A stretch of DNA of 64,000 nt from Phymatolithon calcareum (GCA_977006965.1 OZ345355.1:310001-374000), one strand, 5' to 3'. Counted from the first letter of the stretch, positions 21,049-32,339 are shown. The notes: generated by a model from the letters alone, not told the origin. Program-made: numbers and translations.

Positions 21049-21620
21049 ATACCAAAACCTACCGAACTACAGTGGACAAGTCGCGATATTGCCGCGATGC
21101 TGCAAGAAAAACAGTTCGCGGCCCCCTTCAAGCATATGCAGGAAGGGAAACCTCCAGGCCAACTCCGACGAATACTGTTCGGAAAAGAAGGCACGAGGCT
21201 CGAAGCAAGAAGAAAGAGGAAAATACCGTACGACAAACCGGATGAGATCCCGGTCATCTTCAGGTTTTCCAAGGTGAGACATCGACAGCTGGCCATAAAA
21301 TACGCAAGCGGAAGGTTCCCTCAAGTGAGCACGACGCTAATATCGAATACAATCGGAATGGCAGCAGAGCGCCACCTGGAGACCATACGCATGAACCTAA
21401 CAAAGTATGAATTGGACTCCGGGGCAATGTTAAGAACGGAAAAGGCATTAGACTCCATACTATTCTACAGTGTCACCATAATTGACAATATGGAGAACGA
21501 CGAGTCCCTGTATTAGGGACCAGGCGAGATACTAGAATGAACAAATTACGAAAAGCTGCTCCCGTACAGTCTTAGGAGTGTTAATGTTGGCTTTCAAATA
21601 AACAACTAAACAGTTGCAAA
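21049..21620 (+). mobile_element. LINE C-terminal fragment (family B-like) with its own tail
   Basis: The frame 21097-21516 encodes RKRKIPYDKPDEIPVIFRFS, KVRHRQLAIKY and KALDSILFYS, ending NDESLY-stop. It is closely related to the C-termini at 23.6, 28.6 and 31.9 kb. The tail ends CTTTCAAATAAACAACTAAACAG, different from the family B tail. Confidence 0.75.
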
Positions 21621-21639
21621 AAAACCAAAACCTACCTCT

Positions 21640-22010
21640 GCCTCAGGCCTCACGGGAAGAGAAATTTGAATTAGGGAGATTTTAGGAGAGTAGTTTTTTC
21701 CGAAGATGTGGACAAGGAGAGTAGGGTTTGTAGGCCATTTTCCGAGAAACCCACCGAACTTAATTGAAGAAATGGACAGTCAAGGATCATGGGCAGTTGG
21801 AAAACTCAACAGATTCCTCAAGAAGCCTTCATGGACCCCGCGAGAAGAGATTGACGTGGCTAGAGCCATTGACGTGATTCTATGTAATTCCGATTAAGGA
21901 AGCTGAATTTTCAATGCTAACAGAATATGCCTGGAAAGGTGCCGACTTTCCTCCAGTTGGGACACATGGTATCTTCTCAATAAATCCATTTAATGACGAC
22001 AAGGACAGTC
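21640..22010 (+). mobile_element. LINE family D, C-terminal fragment and tail
   Basis: The frame 21706-21897 reads RVGFVGHFPRNPPNLIEEMD, SQGSWAVGKLN and TWTPREEIDVARAI-type text, ending ILCNSD-stop. The family D tail follows (GGTGCCGACTTTCC, TTCTCAATAAATCCATTTAATG), the plus-strand counterpart of 17195-17560. Confidence 0.8.
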
Positions 22011-22110
22011 GTGTGTGAAAGCCACGGAAAAGTGAGAAGCGGCCCTGCTACTCAAATTGAGGTGTGGGAATTCTTATAATAAAACCTCACATATCTCCTG
22101 CAATCAGCGT
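22011..22110 (+). mobile_element. LINE family E tail fragment
   Basis: GAAGCGGCCCTGCTACTCAAATTGAGG, then GGAATTCTTATAATAAAACC match the E tail at about 20275-20330. It is short and has no coding part. Confidence 0.5.
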
Positions 22111-22312
22111 AGTGACGATGGCCCTAGGTGGGCACTTTGGCACGTTTGAGGTCACCGGAACATTGGGGCAGATACTACACTTTTTTCATGGCAAAATCGC
22201 AACGAGCTTGTATTGGTTGCAAACATCCAGGACCACCCGAGAGAGAGCTCTTTCAACACACGAGCTTGGGAAATGATCCTGCGACTTTGGGAAAAAAGCG
22301 TGGACGATTTAC

Positions 22313-23809
22313 ATGACGATGAAGCTGGCGGGGTGGACGCGTGAGGCCATGGACAGTCATATTGCCGAGTACAAGAACCACAACATCCAATTAGGATTCC
22401 AGAAAGGGAAGAGTACAGAGCTAGCCATCCTTCGAGCACTGGAACTGCAGAAGAGAGGGCAGAGATGTATCGCAGTATTGGATCTAAAAGCGGCGTATGA
22501 CACAGTTCCAAGGAAACACCTGCAAGATCGAATGAGACTGTGTCTACCTCAGGAATTATGCGCGATGATCGAGGTTTTTTTGGTTGCTTCATGGGTATGC
22601 ACAGTTGGGGATCCTCAGAAAAAGTGGTTCGTAATCGACAGGGGAGTACCGCAAGGGTCCCCGTTGAGTCCAAGCTTGTACAACTTGTTCATGGACGAGT
22701 TCGCCGAAAGAATTAGCCAAGTACCACGAGAAGTCGCCGACGTCGCAGGAGTACTGTTTGCGGACGATGTACTCCTCACGGCTAAATCGCCTGCTGGACT
22801 GCAAAGACTTTTAGGCATTGCGTCAAAATGGGGAAAAGACCGGCAAATGACTTGGAACACGAACGCCGGAAAAAGTGAGGTTCTGTTGTCAGCGGACACG
22901 AGACCAGTTAACTTCAAGCTGTCAGGCAAAACACTAACGAAAGTCAAAGAAGTGTCATACCTTGGAATCTCACTGAGCAGTCAGGGGGTAACCGAGACAA
23001 GAATGCTCGAGCGCATCCGGAACGCCAAGATCGCTGTGTATCAGTTAAGACCCCTTGGTGTCTCCAGGCGCGGTATTAACGCGCTTAAAGCTATCAAGGT
23101 ATACAAGGCACTGATACAGCCAAGATGGGAGTATGCCATGCATCTAACACCTTGGACGCCGAGAATCCAGACAGCTATTGAAGAGGTAGAGAGGACCTTT
23201 TTCTCTCAAGTCCTTGGACCAATCGCGAAAAACCGGTCTGCAAGACTTCGTCTTCTCTGTCGCATCCAAGCAGCTGAAGACAGGAGAATGGTTTTAGCGC
23301 TCAAAATGCTCGTGAGAGCCAAGACAAAAAAAGAGAGCCTACTGGCCGTCCCAAAGGATTGCAGAGACGTGGATGAATTGCAATGGGTGTGTCGGGACAT
23401 GGCAGCAATGCTAAGGCATGAGCAGTTCGAGAAGGCCTTGGAGTATCTTAAGCAAGGAATGTCGGCAGGATCCCTGAAAGTATCACTCTTCAATGATGAA
23501 GGGGAGTCTTTGGAATCAAGCAGAAAGAGAAAGATACCGTACGATATAGTCGGAGCAATTCCAGTGATTTTAAGGCTTTCGAAAGTACGTCATCGTCAAT
23601 TGGCGGTGAAGTGGACGTTTGGGAGATTTCCCCCACTGAGCACGACACTACTAGAAGACAAATTTGGCGAAATCATATCAAGGCTATTGCACACGGGTGA
23701 AACGTCTTTGGCGAGATACCAGCTGACCGGAGAAGAGACCAAGAAGACCGAAGAAGCACTGGACCAGCTACTCTTCTTTACCAGTGCCTTTTACGAGGAC
23801 ATGGAATAG
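22313..23809 (+). CDS. Non-LTR retrotransposon reverse transcriptase, 5'-truncated
   Basis: The longest uninterrupted LINE frame here, 498 codons. It starts inside the reverse-transcriptase domain: LGFQKGKSTELAIL (27-40), VLDLKAAYDTVPRKHL (55-70), GVPQGSPLSPSLYN (111-124), active-site FADD (149-152), YLGISLSSQG. A long helical region and YKALIQPRWEYAMHLTPW follow. The C-terminus carries HRQLAVKWTFGRFPP (427-441), shared with the other LINE families in the window, then EEALDQLLFF. The endonuclease, ORF1 and early RT blocks are missing, so it cannot move on its own. The intact frame implies a fairly recent insertion or captured use. 3' UTR to about 24010. Confidence 0.85.
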   Translation: MTMKLAGWTREAMDSHIAEYKNHNIQLGFQKGKSTELAILRALELQKRGQRCIAVLDLKAAYDTVPRKHLQDRMRLCLPQELCAMIEVFLVASWVCTVGDPQKKWFVIDRGVPQGSPLSPSLYNLFMDEFAERISQVPREVADVAGVLFADDVLLTAKSPAGLQRLLGIASKWGKDRQMTWNTNAGKSEVLLSADTRPVNFKLSGKTLTKVKEVSYLGISLSSQGVTETRMLERIRNAKIAVYQLRPLGVSRRGINALKAIKVYKALIQPRWEYAMHLTPWTPRIQTAIEEVERTFFSQVLGPIAKNRSARLRLLCRIQAAEDRRMVLALKMLVRAKTKKESLLAVPKDCRDVDELQWVCRDMAAMLRHEQFEKALEYLKQGMSAGSLKVSLFNDEGESLESSRKRKIPYDIVGAIPVILRLSKVRHRQLAVKWTFGRFPPLSTTLLEDKFGEIISRLLHTGETSLARYQLTGEETKKTEEALDQLLFFTSAFYEDME

Positions 23810-24059
23810 AAAAACAAAGGATAAGAATTGCGAGCTCGAATCGCCGCTGAGCGCATAGAGGACTCTAAGCTTTTCCCACATCCGTCCGATGTGGGTTTTT
23901 GCAGCTAGGGCCACGATATACAAGATTGCGGAAGAAGCATATATGCATGTTATACTATGCTACAAGGCTGTAGCAACTGAAACGCATCTCCCTTACAGTC
24001 TAAAGAGTGTTACTGAGAGCGTTTAATAAAGTCATATTGCCGACGCGCCGGTAGGCAGT

Positions 24060-25200
24060 CCTCCATGAGGCGCAGCTGTGCAAATGGGGAGCATGGCAAC
24101 TCGATGTGCGATCGGAATGCTGATGGTGATGTTCTCCATAAGGCACTGCGCAAGAGTTGGCATACGCATAGGAGCCACGACCGTACCTCACAGGCCAGGA
24201 GCTCCACGAAACCCGCCTACTGGAATACCTCGGAACCACGATCGACAACACGGGAGTAACCCAGCACGCAACACTAAAGCGCATCAACGCGGCGAAGGGA
24301 ATTATCATGGGACTGAAAGACCTGGGAGTCCAAGCGCAAGGACTAGCTACTACCAAGAACATAGCAATGTACAAGGCTCTTGTGCAAGGCAGATGGGAGT
24401 ACGAGATACACCTCACGCCATGGACAACCTCAGTCGAAGCGCAGATTAACCAAGCGGAGGGTCTGTTCTACTCTGCTGCCTTCGGTAACTACGCGAAACG
24501 ATTGCACGCTCGAATGCGAGCCCTCTGCAGAATTACTCCATCTAAGATAAGAAGAGCGCAACTCGGAGAGCACTTCGCACAGAGGCTTCTACGAGGGAAG
24601 GACGAAATCGAGAAGGAAGCAAACTACGCAGGAAAAGAAGGGGACATACAGCAAGCAGAGAGGGATAACCGCTATCTGCAGGAGCACGAGCTCCTAAGAG
24701 GCAGTACCGAGAGAACCGTACGCGGGTTGGTGACCAACAAACATGAGAGCCACCGCCGACGGCAGGAATGGATTGAAAAGGAAGAAGAAAAAGAGAGAAA
24801 AATTGCCGTCGATACTAAGGAAAAAGTCAGCCCTGTACTCCAAATTCGATCCAGGAATCACCGACTCCTAGCAGTCAAGTGGTTCTTTGGCCGCTTCCCA
24901 CCACGAAGAGCAGAGTCTTACATTGAACATTTCAACGAGGTCGCGGAAGAGAATCTGAAAACTCTACAACGATATTTAACAAGTCCAAAAGCAGAAGAAT
25001 CTTGGGAAGAAGGGACGAAAACGGCGATTGACAAACTTCTGGCCTTGGAAATCCATATGATAGAAGAAATGATAGTGTAATGTGACCTAATTGGGTAATG
25101 AGATGGCAGTATGAACGGGAAGCTGCTCTGTTGGTGAATACCGGCGTTGAGGGCTTCTAAAATAAAAACCTACAATTCCCCCCCCCCCCGTACCTCACAA
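24060..25200 (+). mobile_element. LINE family G, C-terminal half and tail
   Basis: The frame 24307-25080 (257 codons) follows a shifted piece at 24078-24300 with YLGTTIDNTG-type text. It encodes YKALVQGRWEYEIHLTPW, a lysine/glutamate-rich coiled stretch, HRLLAVKWFFGRFPP and TAIDKLLALE. The tail ends GGGCTTCTAAAATAAAAACC followed by a run of 12 C (25178-25189). 5'-truncated, with a frameshift near 24300. Confidence 0.75.
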
Positions 25201-25621
25201 AAATAAAGAAAGAAGGAAACAATTTTTCAAACAGCTACTGTTATTCGCCGGCTAGGCGGGTGCTCGCGGCGTGTCGAGATCGTACAGAGTGTACATTAGC
25301 GAACATATTACTATTACTGCGAAGACGGAATACGGAATATATCATTTTGCAACCATTGCAAGTGATACCGTGAAGCTTATCAATAGTCCAAGAATCGTCC
25401 TAGATTTAGTATCGTAATCAGAGGTGTTTCTTAGATATGGACCTAAAAGGTATTTCAAAGTGGTTTGAAACTTGGGATAGAAATCTCTGAAACAGCCACA
25501 TATACTCTACTATTACATAGACGACGATGTCAGCTCCAATGGCTGGTAAGCGTTCTATAACAGACACAATTCTACAAGAAAACCATCCTTTTCCAAAATC
25601 GCACTAGTCGTCCGTCGCACT
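25201..25621. other. No gene seen
   Basis: Spacer between a LINE tail and the stop codon of the epimerase-like gene. It should contain that gene's 3' UTR. No repeats or hairpins stand out. Confidence 0.4.
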
Positions 25622-27658
25622 TTAAGACTCCGACATTCGGCACGGAGATCTGACAGCAGTACAATGTCTGTCCGACGCCTTAATGGTAGCAGCATCACAA
25701 CGCTTGAACCATTTATAATAACGGTAGTACCGCGGCAAGTTCCTGCACTTTCCACACGCTTTGGGGCAGCACGCAACCTTCAACTCATCGAGAATACCCG
25801 TTTTGCAAAGAGGGTCAGGAAAGTCCAGGTCCGATTGGCAGGAGGCCGTCGCTTCGCACTTACTTGCCGAAGTGTTGGAAGAGGAGTCATATATAGATGT
25901 CTTCTTTCCAAAAGTTGGGCCGCTGGGCTTTGTTGACATCGGAGTTACATGCGGGAGGATACACGGCGCACCTGCAGTTGTGCATGACACTCCCTTCCTC
26001 AAAATTGTTGCTTCACAGCAACTACTAGGGTCCACATCGGGACCGGATCCGCATTCCGTGCCACATGCCTTACATTTGCGAGAGCAGCATACATTTCCAT
26101 TAGATGTTCCGCGCAGGCAATTTGGATCGGGCTGCGAGGGATCGGCCATCTGGCATGGGGCACCAACCTTGTCACATTTGCGGCCTGATTTTGCAATCGT
26201 CGAGGTACAACAAGCCCCTCCGTTTTTGACGGCGCGGCAGTTGGGTCCACCGCACTTAGTGCAACCCTTGGGACAACAAAAACCTTCGGAGTAGGTTCCG
26301 CGAAGACATCCCGGGTCGGCCTCGGACGCGGCTGTCTCAGAAAACGTCGAAAATCGGCAAGGTGGTCCTTTGATAGAGCACAGCCGCTGCAGAGCAATGA
26401 TATTGGACTGGCAGCAGACTCCACCCGGCTGACGTAGACCGCATCCCACTCCTGAACAAAGCCCACAATTTTTTGGACAGCAAACCTTGGGACTGGATAC
26501 ACCTGTCTCGCAATCAGGGTCCGGGACGGAATCGACGAAATAATTGTCTGGATTGCCAATGTTGTTCTCGGATGAGGCGGTATAGACAGTCAGATCATCG
26601 TTGGCAATCTCGACTCCAGGATGTGTCTCACACGTGTTCCCAATCAGAGCGACATTCGTAGTGTTCTTCATTGAGTAGCAGGGAGCTGGGACCTTGGGGT
26701 GAGAAATGGTGTTACCCTGAATATTGATATTGAAGACATCCTTCATGCAAACACCAGCACGAACGTTACTCGTCAATACGCTATCTTGCAGGATGGCGCT
26801 ATGCGTACTAAAGTTCTGGTTGTTCTGGATAGTCACGCCACATCCAGTTCCGCTCGTCTTTCCGTTCTCCTTAATATCCAATTGTTTCATGAGCATATAC
26901 CGTGTTCCGGTTACAACATTGACTCCGTGACGCGCGTTACCTGATGCCGTGTTATGCATCAGTGAGACGAATTGGCTCTGATCGATTGTGTACCCGTCGT
27001 AGCCATTATTAACAGCGTCGCAATTTTCAATTATGAGGTAGTACGACCAATACTTCTTGTCGCCATGAGGGTCAAATCCATAGCCGAAATTGTTCTTGAT
27101 GCGAACATTCTTGATCCAGACGTAATTAGTGAGCTCGTGAAAGTAGCCGTATCGACCGTATTTGTTTTCCGGAGTGGCTTCGTGCTGATTTGCTCGGTTT
27201 CCATCTTGAGTGAAATCCATGAGAGTGACACGCTCCGAGTGCACAGTGCGCAGACAACCTGATTTGGGAAAATCAGCAGAGTAATCCTTCATTCGAATTG
27301 TTGTTTTATCCATTCCAGCGCCTTTGATGCATATGTACGATGGGATGTAGATAGGCTTTGCGGTGACATAGGTTCCAGCCTCAAGCTTCAACGTGCCTCC
27401 ACCGTATTCGGCGACAAGTTTGGCCATAGCTTCGTGGAAACGCGACGTATAGTCATCGCACTCAGATGAAAGCGTAACCGTAATTTCCCCTTTCGTGCAA
27501 AAATCCTCGTTAACAGAAGTGTCAAAAGCGCGATCGGTTTTTGCAAACACTTTGAGACCATCATCAGTATCCAGCGGAGTCCATTCCCCAAGCTTTACCT
27601 GTTGAGCAACTACCACTCCAGTCAGAATTAGAATCAAAATCTGAGAGAACAGTGCCAT
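25622..27658 (-). CDS. Secreted mannuronan C-5-epimerase-like beta-helix protein with four Cys-rich repeats
   Basis: 678 codons from the ATG at 27658, chosen over an upstream in-frame ATG at 27784 because it gives a clean signal peptide (ALFSQILILILTGVVVAQ) and has a CCCATGG context. Residues about 20-370 form a right-handed parallel beta-helix. YGFDPHG (193-199) matches the catalytic Tyr/Asp-Pro-His block of alginate epimerases. ENCDAVNNGYDGYTID and ARHGVNVV follow as in that family. Residues 379-435, 448-504, 511-568 and 615-675 are four repeats of about 57 residues, with pattern DPxCxxG-CCPxxCxxC-C-CC-C-PC, probably disulfide-knotted and binding polysaccharide or matrix. The substrate is uncertain, since most red algae make no alginate. 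Confidence 0.82.
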   Translation of the reverse strand: MALFSQILILILTGVVVAQQVKLGEWTPLDTDDGLKVFAKTDRAFDTSVNEDFCTKGEITVTLSSECDDYTSRFHEAMAKLVAEYGGGTLKLEAGTYVTAKPIYIPSYICIKGAGMDKTTIRMKDYSADFPKSGCLRTVHSERVTLMDFTQDGNRANQHEATPENKYGRYGYFHELTNYVWIKNVRIKNNFGYGFDPHGDKKYWSYYLIIENCDAVNNGYDGYTIDQSQFVSLMHNTASGNARHGVNVVTGTRYMLMKQLDIKENGKTSGTGCGVTIQNNQNFSTHSAILQDSVLTSNVRAGVCMKDVFNINIQGNTISHPKVPAPCYSMKNTTNVALIGNTCETHPGVEIANDDLTVYTASSENNIGNPDNYFVDSVPDPDCETGVSSPKVCCPKNCGLCSGVGCGLRQPGGVCCQSNIIALQRLCSIKGPPCRFSTFSETAASEADPGCLRGTYSEGFCCPKGCTKCGGPNCRAVKNGGACCTSTIAKSGRKCDKVGAPCQMADPSQPDPNCLRGTSNGNVCCSRKCKACGTECGSGPDVDPSSCCEATILRKGVSCTTAGAPCILPHVTPMSTKPSGPTFGKKTSIYDSSSNTSASKCEATASCQSDLDFPDPLCKTGILDELKVACCPKACGKCRNLPRYYRYYKWFKRCDAATIKASDRHCTAVRSPCRMSES

Positions 27659-28461
27659 GGGAGTGTTGCTTGCTTTCCTCTGAAGCAGTGGGAGTCCAGG
27701 GTCACCGTCTCTTATAGGAAACTTTTGCTTGAGTTCCGCGAAACCGCAGATGCCTTTACAAATATGGCCGGCAGAGAGAATCATGAGTGTCAGTCAGACG
27801 AATAGCAAACACTATTTCGCGCCTACCCCAAATCGGGGAATGTTGAGGAACATGAAACCGAGTTGGCTGAGTTTGGAGTCTTAGCTGTTCATTCTACAAC
27901 TGCACTTCCGGTAGGCGGGTGCGTCAGAAAGAGATTCGTGTAGCATGGAGTTTCCCCATGCTTGGACTCGATTTCATGGCGTCAATGATGATGCTTCTTT
28001 TGCCACGAAATGAATTTCGCAGCCTGTTTGATACTTCATTTCTGTCATTTTTGGGCTCAGAGATGAGATATTTTATTTTTGCAGGCGCAGCATCTGCTGC
28101 TCGTCGGGGCAGCTAGTCAATAAGCCAAGGGGCTCAACGCTTTTCGAAAAGAGCTTTATGACTAGAGAATATGAAACTTTTGGGTGACCATACAATATCT
28201 ATGTAGTTGTGTTCCGAAAGTGATGTCTGCAAACTATTTCGAAGTCAGTAGTACACATGTCTATGCGGCGATTGATGCAGACTATTCGGCCCGCTTGTGA
28301 CCTGCTCGCAGGTCAAGTTCTTCGGGTTTGAAACGCGTTCTAAAATCTGCAAAAAGATTTTCGATGTCGTTTCCATTCACTGTATCAGCACTCAAGGATA
28401 TTTCATACATAATGCCCAAACAGCGACTTTGCGATATTCAAAAATAGATGCTGGAAATGGC
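27659..28461. other. Upstream region of the epimerase-like gene; no gene seen
   Basis: Contains the presumed promoter and 5' UTR. The open frame could extend upstream to 27784, but those residues lack conserved character. A 65-codon plus-strand frame at 27919-28116 has no support. Confidence 0.4.
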
Positions 28462-28475
28462 ACTTGATACTGTCC

Positions 28476-28991
28476 GGAAGGAGAGAACCTTGAATCAAAG
28501 AGAAAGAAGAAAATTCCGTACGACAAGACAAGAGAACTCCCTGCAATACTCAAATTTCCGCAACTGAAACACAGGCAACTGGCGGTTCAGTACGCCTTTG
28601 GAAGATTTCCCCAAGTGCCTACCACACTGATGGCAGATAGATTCGGAAACAAAGTCAGACAGCACATGAAGACCCTGGATCGCAACTTGTCAGCCTATGA
28701 ACTCAAGGAAGACGACAGAGCGGCAACTGAGAAGGCATTAGATGACCTTTTGCTCTTCAGCAAAAGCATCATCGAGAGTATGCAGCATGAAGAAGACCTG
28801 TACTGAAAGAAGAAGCGACGCCTCGAAACTGCTACGAAGAGCAATCAAAACAACCGAACACATGCAAGTGTCTCAGATAGAATGCCAGACATAAGAGTAG
28901 AGCCGCCCTAGCGAGGGCAGCACCTGAGGAAGCCCTGCCCGTTTATTCGTATGACTGCGGGGCTTTAAAAAAATTGCAATAAAATAAAAAA
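28476..28991 (+). mobile_element. LINE family B, 5'-truncated copy with perfect 14-bp target duplication
   Basis: ACTTGATACTGTCC occurs at 28462-28475 and 28992-29005, bracketing a 516-bp insertion. The insert encodes the LINE C-terminus (RKKKIPYDKTRELPAILKFP, LKHRQLAVQYAFGRFPQ, KALDDLLLFS, ending EEDLY-stop at 28806), then the family B tail with an A-rich end. It is the clearest target-primed insertion in the window. Confidence 0.9.
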
Positions 28992-29099
28992 ACTTGATAC
29001 TGTCCAAAGAAAATGTCCGAAATCAGCTAAAAATGAGAACGTAAGCGAATGATTGTAGCGCAACGGAAAGTCTCTCAGGTGCAATGATAATTGACAAAG

Positions 29100-29990
29100 G
29101 GAGCTCAATAGAAATCTAATCCAATCCATTCACTATATCAGTGCACTCGGAGCCCTTCAAGACGACCAAGCATAATATAGAAGCAGCAATTGAGGAAGCC
29201 TTGCCCATATTATCGTGTCGCATCCTCCAACCCAAGGGAAGAAGAGATATCCTTGCAAGACGCTTTGTCCAGAGATTGATAAGAAGACGCGATGCGCTGA
29301 TATCTGGTCCTACAACAGAGCTCGCGAACAACGAACTTTTAGAAGCGGAGAGAGATATTGTCCACGCGAGAGTGAATGGCTTCCTGTGCGAAGCTGCAAA
29401 CGAAAGGACGGCTACGACAAACATCAAGAAATATCAAAGAAACAAGATACTGGAGGCCGCAGAGGATGTTGAAAATTCGAAAAAACGACCTATACCGCGC
29501 GCGAAAGTTTCGTTACTCCCGCACCTTCTCTTCAACTCAAGAAAACATAGAGCACTTGCCATCATGTGGTCATTTGGAATGTTCCCTCCCATGAGCACAT
29601 CCACCCTTATCGAACTCACCGGCCAATGTGGGAAAGATGCCATAGAAGACGTGATAAATGGCCTCGCAAAGGACAGACTCTCCAAAGAGGACAGCGCCTG
29701 GACTAAGCGAGCACTCGACGAGCTCCTAACTATGTTCCAGGCTGTGGACAAGTAAGGAATGCCCGCAACCTGAAATCACAGCTTGTCACAGGACAGGGGA
29801 GTAATTTTCCCCCTCGAGGTCCCGAAGGAGACTAGAGGTGGGTTTTTGTAGTCCACTGAATCGTGTTACACCACCAAAAAAAGAAACTCTTCCGTAGACA
29901 AAACCTCTTGGCCCTAAGAAAGTTGCCCAAAGCGTCAGCAGATGCGTTGGTAGCTTTTAAATAAAAATATACCTTTCTTCTTCTTGCCCA
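29100..29990 (+). mobile_element. LINE family A, C-terminal part and 3' tail
   Basis: The frame 29141-29755 encodes ILARRFVQRLIRRRDAL, a coiled middle, RKHRALAIMWSFGMFPPMST and TKRALDELLTMFQ. The family A tail (29816-29990) follows, ending AAATAAAAATATACC with a TTCTTCTTCTTG run. It is 5'-truncated. Its close relative is at 61.99-62.45 kb. Confidence 0.8.
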
Positions 29991-30059
29991 TATTATCTGC
30001 ATTGCTTTTTTTTAAAAAAACTATCCATCTGAGAAGAGTAGATTATAGAGTTGCGAGGA

Positions 30060-30190
30060 TAGCCCTATATGGAAGTGGGGATATGCCAGGATTTATTGAA
30101 AGCTCCCAACGCCTAACCTAGTCACCCGGCACGCCTTTCAATTTTTACCATCGCGGAAGATCTGAGCTCTGGCAAGGCGAGAGTGTGTTT
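30060..30190 (-). mobile_element. LINE family E tail, reverse-oriented
   Basis: GATATGCCAGGATTTATTGAAAGCTCCCAACGCC matches the reversed E tail at 55.92 kb (GATATGTGTTGATTTATTTTAAAAGCTCCCAAGGCC). Only the tail can be recognised. Confidence 0.5.
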
Positions 30191-31357
30191 TTGAATCTAA
30201 CAAATTACAGCGCTACAGACACATTCCGGTGACAAGAACGTCAGCTATCACACGGTTGCTGCGTTGCAAGGAAAGAAAATTGTGTTCAAATCCACTAGAC
30301 GAAGCCTTACAACAGCAGTCTAGGCTAAAGAAGAAGTATCAAAGTGGTCACCCTACATGCAGGAACAACTGTGTGCTTCCTGTTGCAAACAACAGTTGAA
30401 TGCATGGTCCCTAGACCCCGGAAGAGTCACAGATACGCTAATGGTGCAACGAATAAAGAAAGCAAGTGTAGCGCCAAGCAAACTAGTGCTCGGCGTACAC
30501 AAAGAAAGACAAGAACAGGGTGAGGCAGCAAAAGAAAAGCGGGAGAGACTGAATGTGACCGACGAAAAAGACACACCCGAAAAGAGGCAAACCGTAATAA
30601 ACGGTGTATCGTCCTCGGAGCACACTTCCAAGATTTACGACTGAGTGAGCTCGACGAGGGAAAGTTGCACCCGGATCTTGGCGTGATAGTTGCGACTCTG
30701 CTGGAAATGGAGTCGGTGTATGGATGTCCACGGAGCACGCTCCACAGCCTTGCGGGAACTCCAGCGGTCGTATTGATCGGACATGAGCGCGAGCCTTCGC
30801 GTCACGGGTCTGTGAGAGCTCAACCATGAGAGCACGGCGCGATACAGTCGCGAATGAAGAACAAAGAAGAGATTGCGGGGTCGAACGATATCGATGTCGT
30901 CGTCAAGCGGCGACCTTGGGTTGGCAGTCAACCTTTGTACGAACACGCGAAGTGAAGGGAAGATTGGAGTGCGGTGTGTGCGACTTCGCCGTACTGGATT
31001 GCATGGAAAGCCCACTATACGCATCGGAATTGGAGCGAGTGGGAAGTTTGCAAGTACTGCGTGGTCGAAGGGACGTGCAGGCAGGTTGAAGTGTGCGGCG
31101 ATCCGAGCAGTCGAGCCAGAACTAGAAAACCTCCACCATCGTTTACTGAGAAGGTTCAAACTACAATATATACTATCGGCAGAAGTGCATAAAGAAAGAG
31201 ATTGGTTGCTGGGGGACAGTTCCGCTTGGCCCGACTACAAGGGTGATCTGCGCGTCTAGAACGAGACAGAAGCGTACAGAAGTCGCTACCTAGAAATCCG
31301 AAGTGGCGGTTAGCCGCCAGAGAACCAGCGCCTTCAAACAACCATACAACTAACGTC
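30191..31357. other. Unassigned region, no confident gene
   Basis: Overlapping frames on both strands (95 codons plus at 30357-30644; 174 codons minus at 31159-30635) have no recognisable domain. The plus-strand text at 30974-31192 has a tryptophan- and cysteine-bearing stretch (WSEWEVCKYCVVEGTCRQ) that could be a LINE 5' piece, given the LINE just downstream. Not resolved. Confidence 0.3.
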
Positions 31358-32040
31358 GTGATGTCTTCATGTTGTCGTCATGCTGTCTTTGGACATAACA
31401 TGAAGAGCAAATACTCACCAGGCGCCACAGCAAGGACGGCCGTGTACGAGTTGCGCACACTGGGAGTGTTCAAGAAAGGGCTGAGTATACAGAAGTGTAT
31501 TCGGATATACAAGACGCTAGTACATCCACGCTGGGAGTACGCAATGCACTTAACAACGTGGGCAGAAGACTTACAAAACGCCGTCAAGGAAGTAGAAGCA
31601 ACATTCTTCAATCAAGTATTCGGGCCACTGGCCCGAGGAAGAACGGACAGGCTCCGTCTCCTGTGCCAGATCCAGACGGTCCCACATCGACGATAAATCT
31701 TGGCCTGCAAAATGCTGAGAAGGAACAAGGTGAAAGAACGTATGTATTTAAATGAAGTGCCCGAAAGCAGAAACAACCATGAATGGCAGTACACGAGGAA
31801 AGATATCGCCGCGATGGAGACCAGAGAGCCGTTTGATGAAGCTGTAAAGCATATCCAAACAAATCAGTCTTCGCAAACACTTCGATCTAAATTTGTAGCA
31901 ATGAAAGGAGACCGCCTAGAATCGAAGCGAAAAAGGAAGATACCATACGACAAGACAAGAGAATTGCCAGCAATCCTCAAGTTCCCCAAGGTGAAGCACA
32001 TGCAACTCGCGCTGCAGTATGCCTGACTGAGGTACCTAAC
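31358..32040 (+). mobile_element. LINE fragment related to the 22.3-kb element
   Basis: The frame 31358-31696 has YKTLVHPRWEYAMHLTTW, EATFFNQVFGPLARGRTDRL. After a frameshift, 31700-32026 has KRKIPYDKTRELPAILKFPK and MQLALQYA, where it ends abruptly in family E sequence. A truncated and broken copy. Confidence 0.75.
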
Positions 32041-32325
32041 CCCGGATTTCAACCGAACGCCGGTTTACAACAGCAGTATTCAGTGCCTACGTTGGTTTCG
32101 CAGCAATGATTGGCCTGCCTATGCTAAAACGCCTTCTATTCTCTTAGAAATAACTCCGGAAATATATTTTGAGTGCAAGCGACTGACAAGAGCACTAGTT
32201 GGTGTAGAAATAAATATCAAGGAGGCTGCAAATAATCAATGAACACCAGCTTAAGTAACTTATGGCACGCGGACCCGTTACTCTACCTTTGAGGATTGGG
32301 AACTTTTAAAATAAAATTGCCACAG
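32041..32325 (+). mobile_element. LINE family E, 3' end
   Basis: ATATATTTTGAGTGCAAGCGACTGACAAGAGCACT encodes FECKRLTRAL, matching YDCKRLTRAV in the reversed copy at 56.1 kb. The tail GAGGATTGGGAACTTTTAAAATAAAA follows. Confidence 0.6.
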
Positions 32326-32339
32326 GCGCGCTGAAACTA

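Noticed and set aside
25761-26294. 177-codon plus-strand frame
   Set aside because: Antisense to the Cys-rich repeats of the epimerase-like gene.
27659-27784. Upstream in-frame ATG of the epimerase-like gene
   Set aside because: It would bury the signal peptide behind 42 non-conserved residues. The downstream ATG has a better context.
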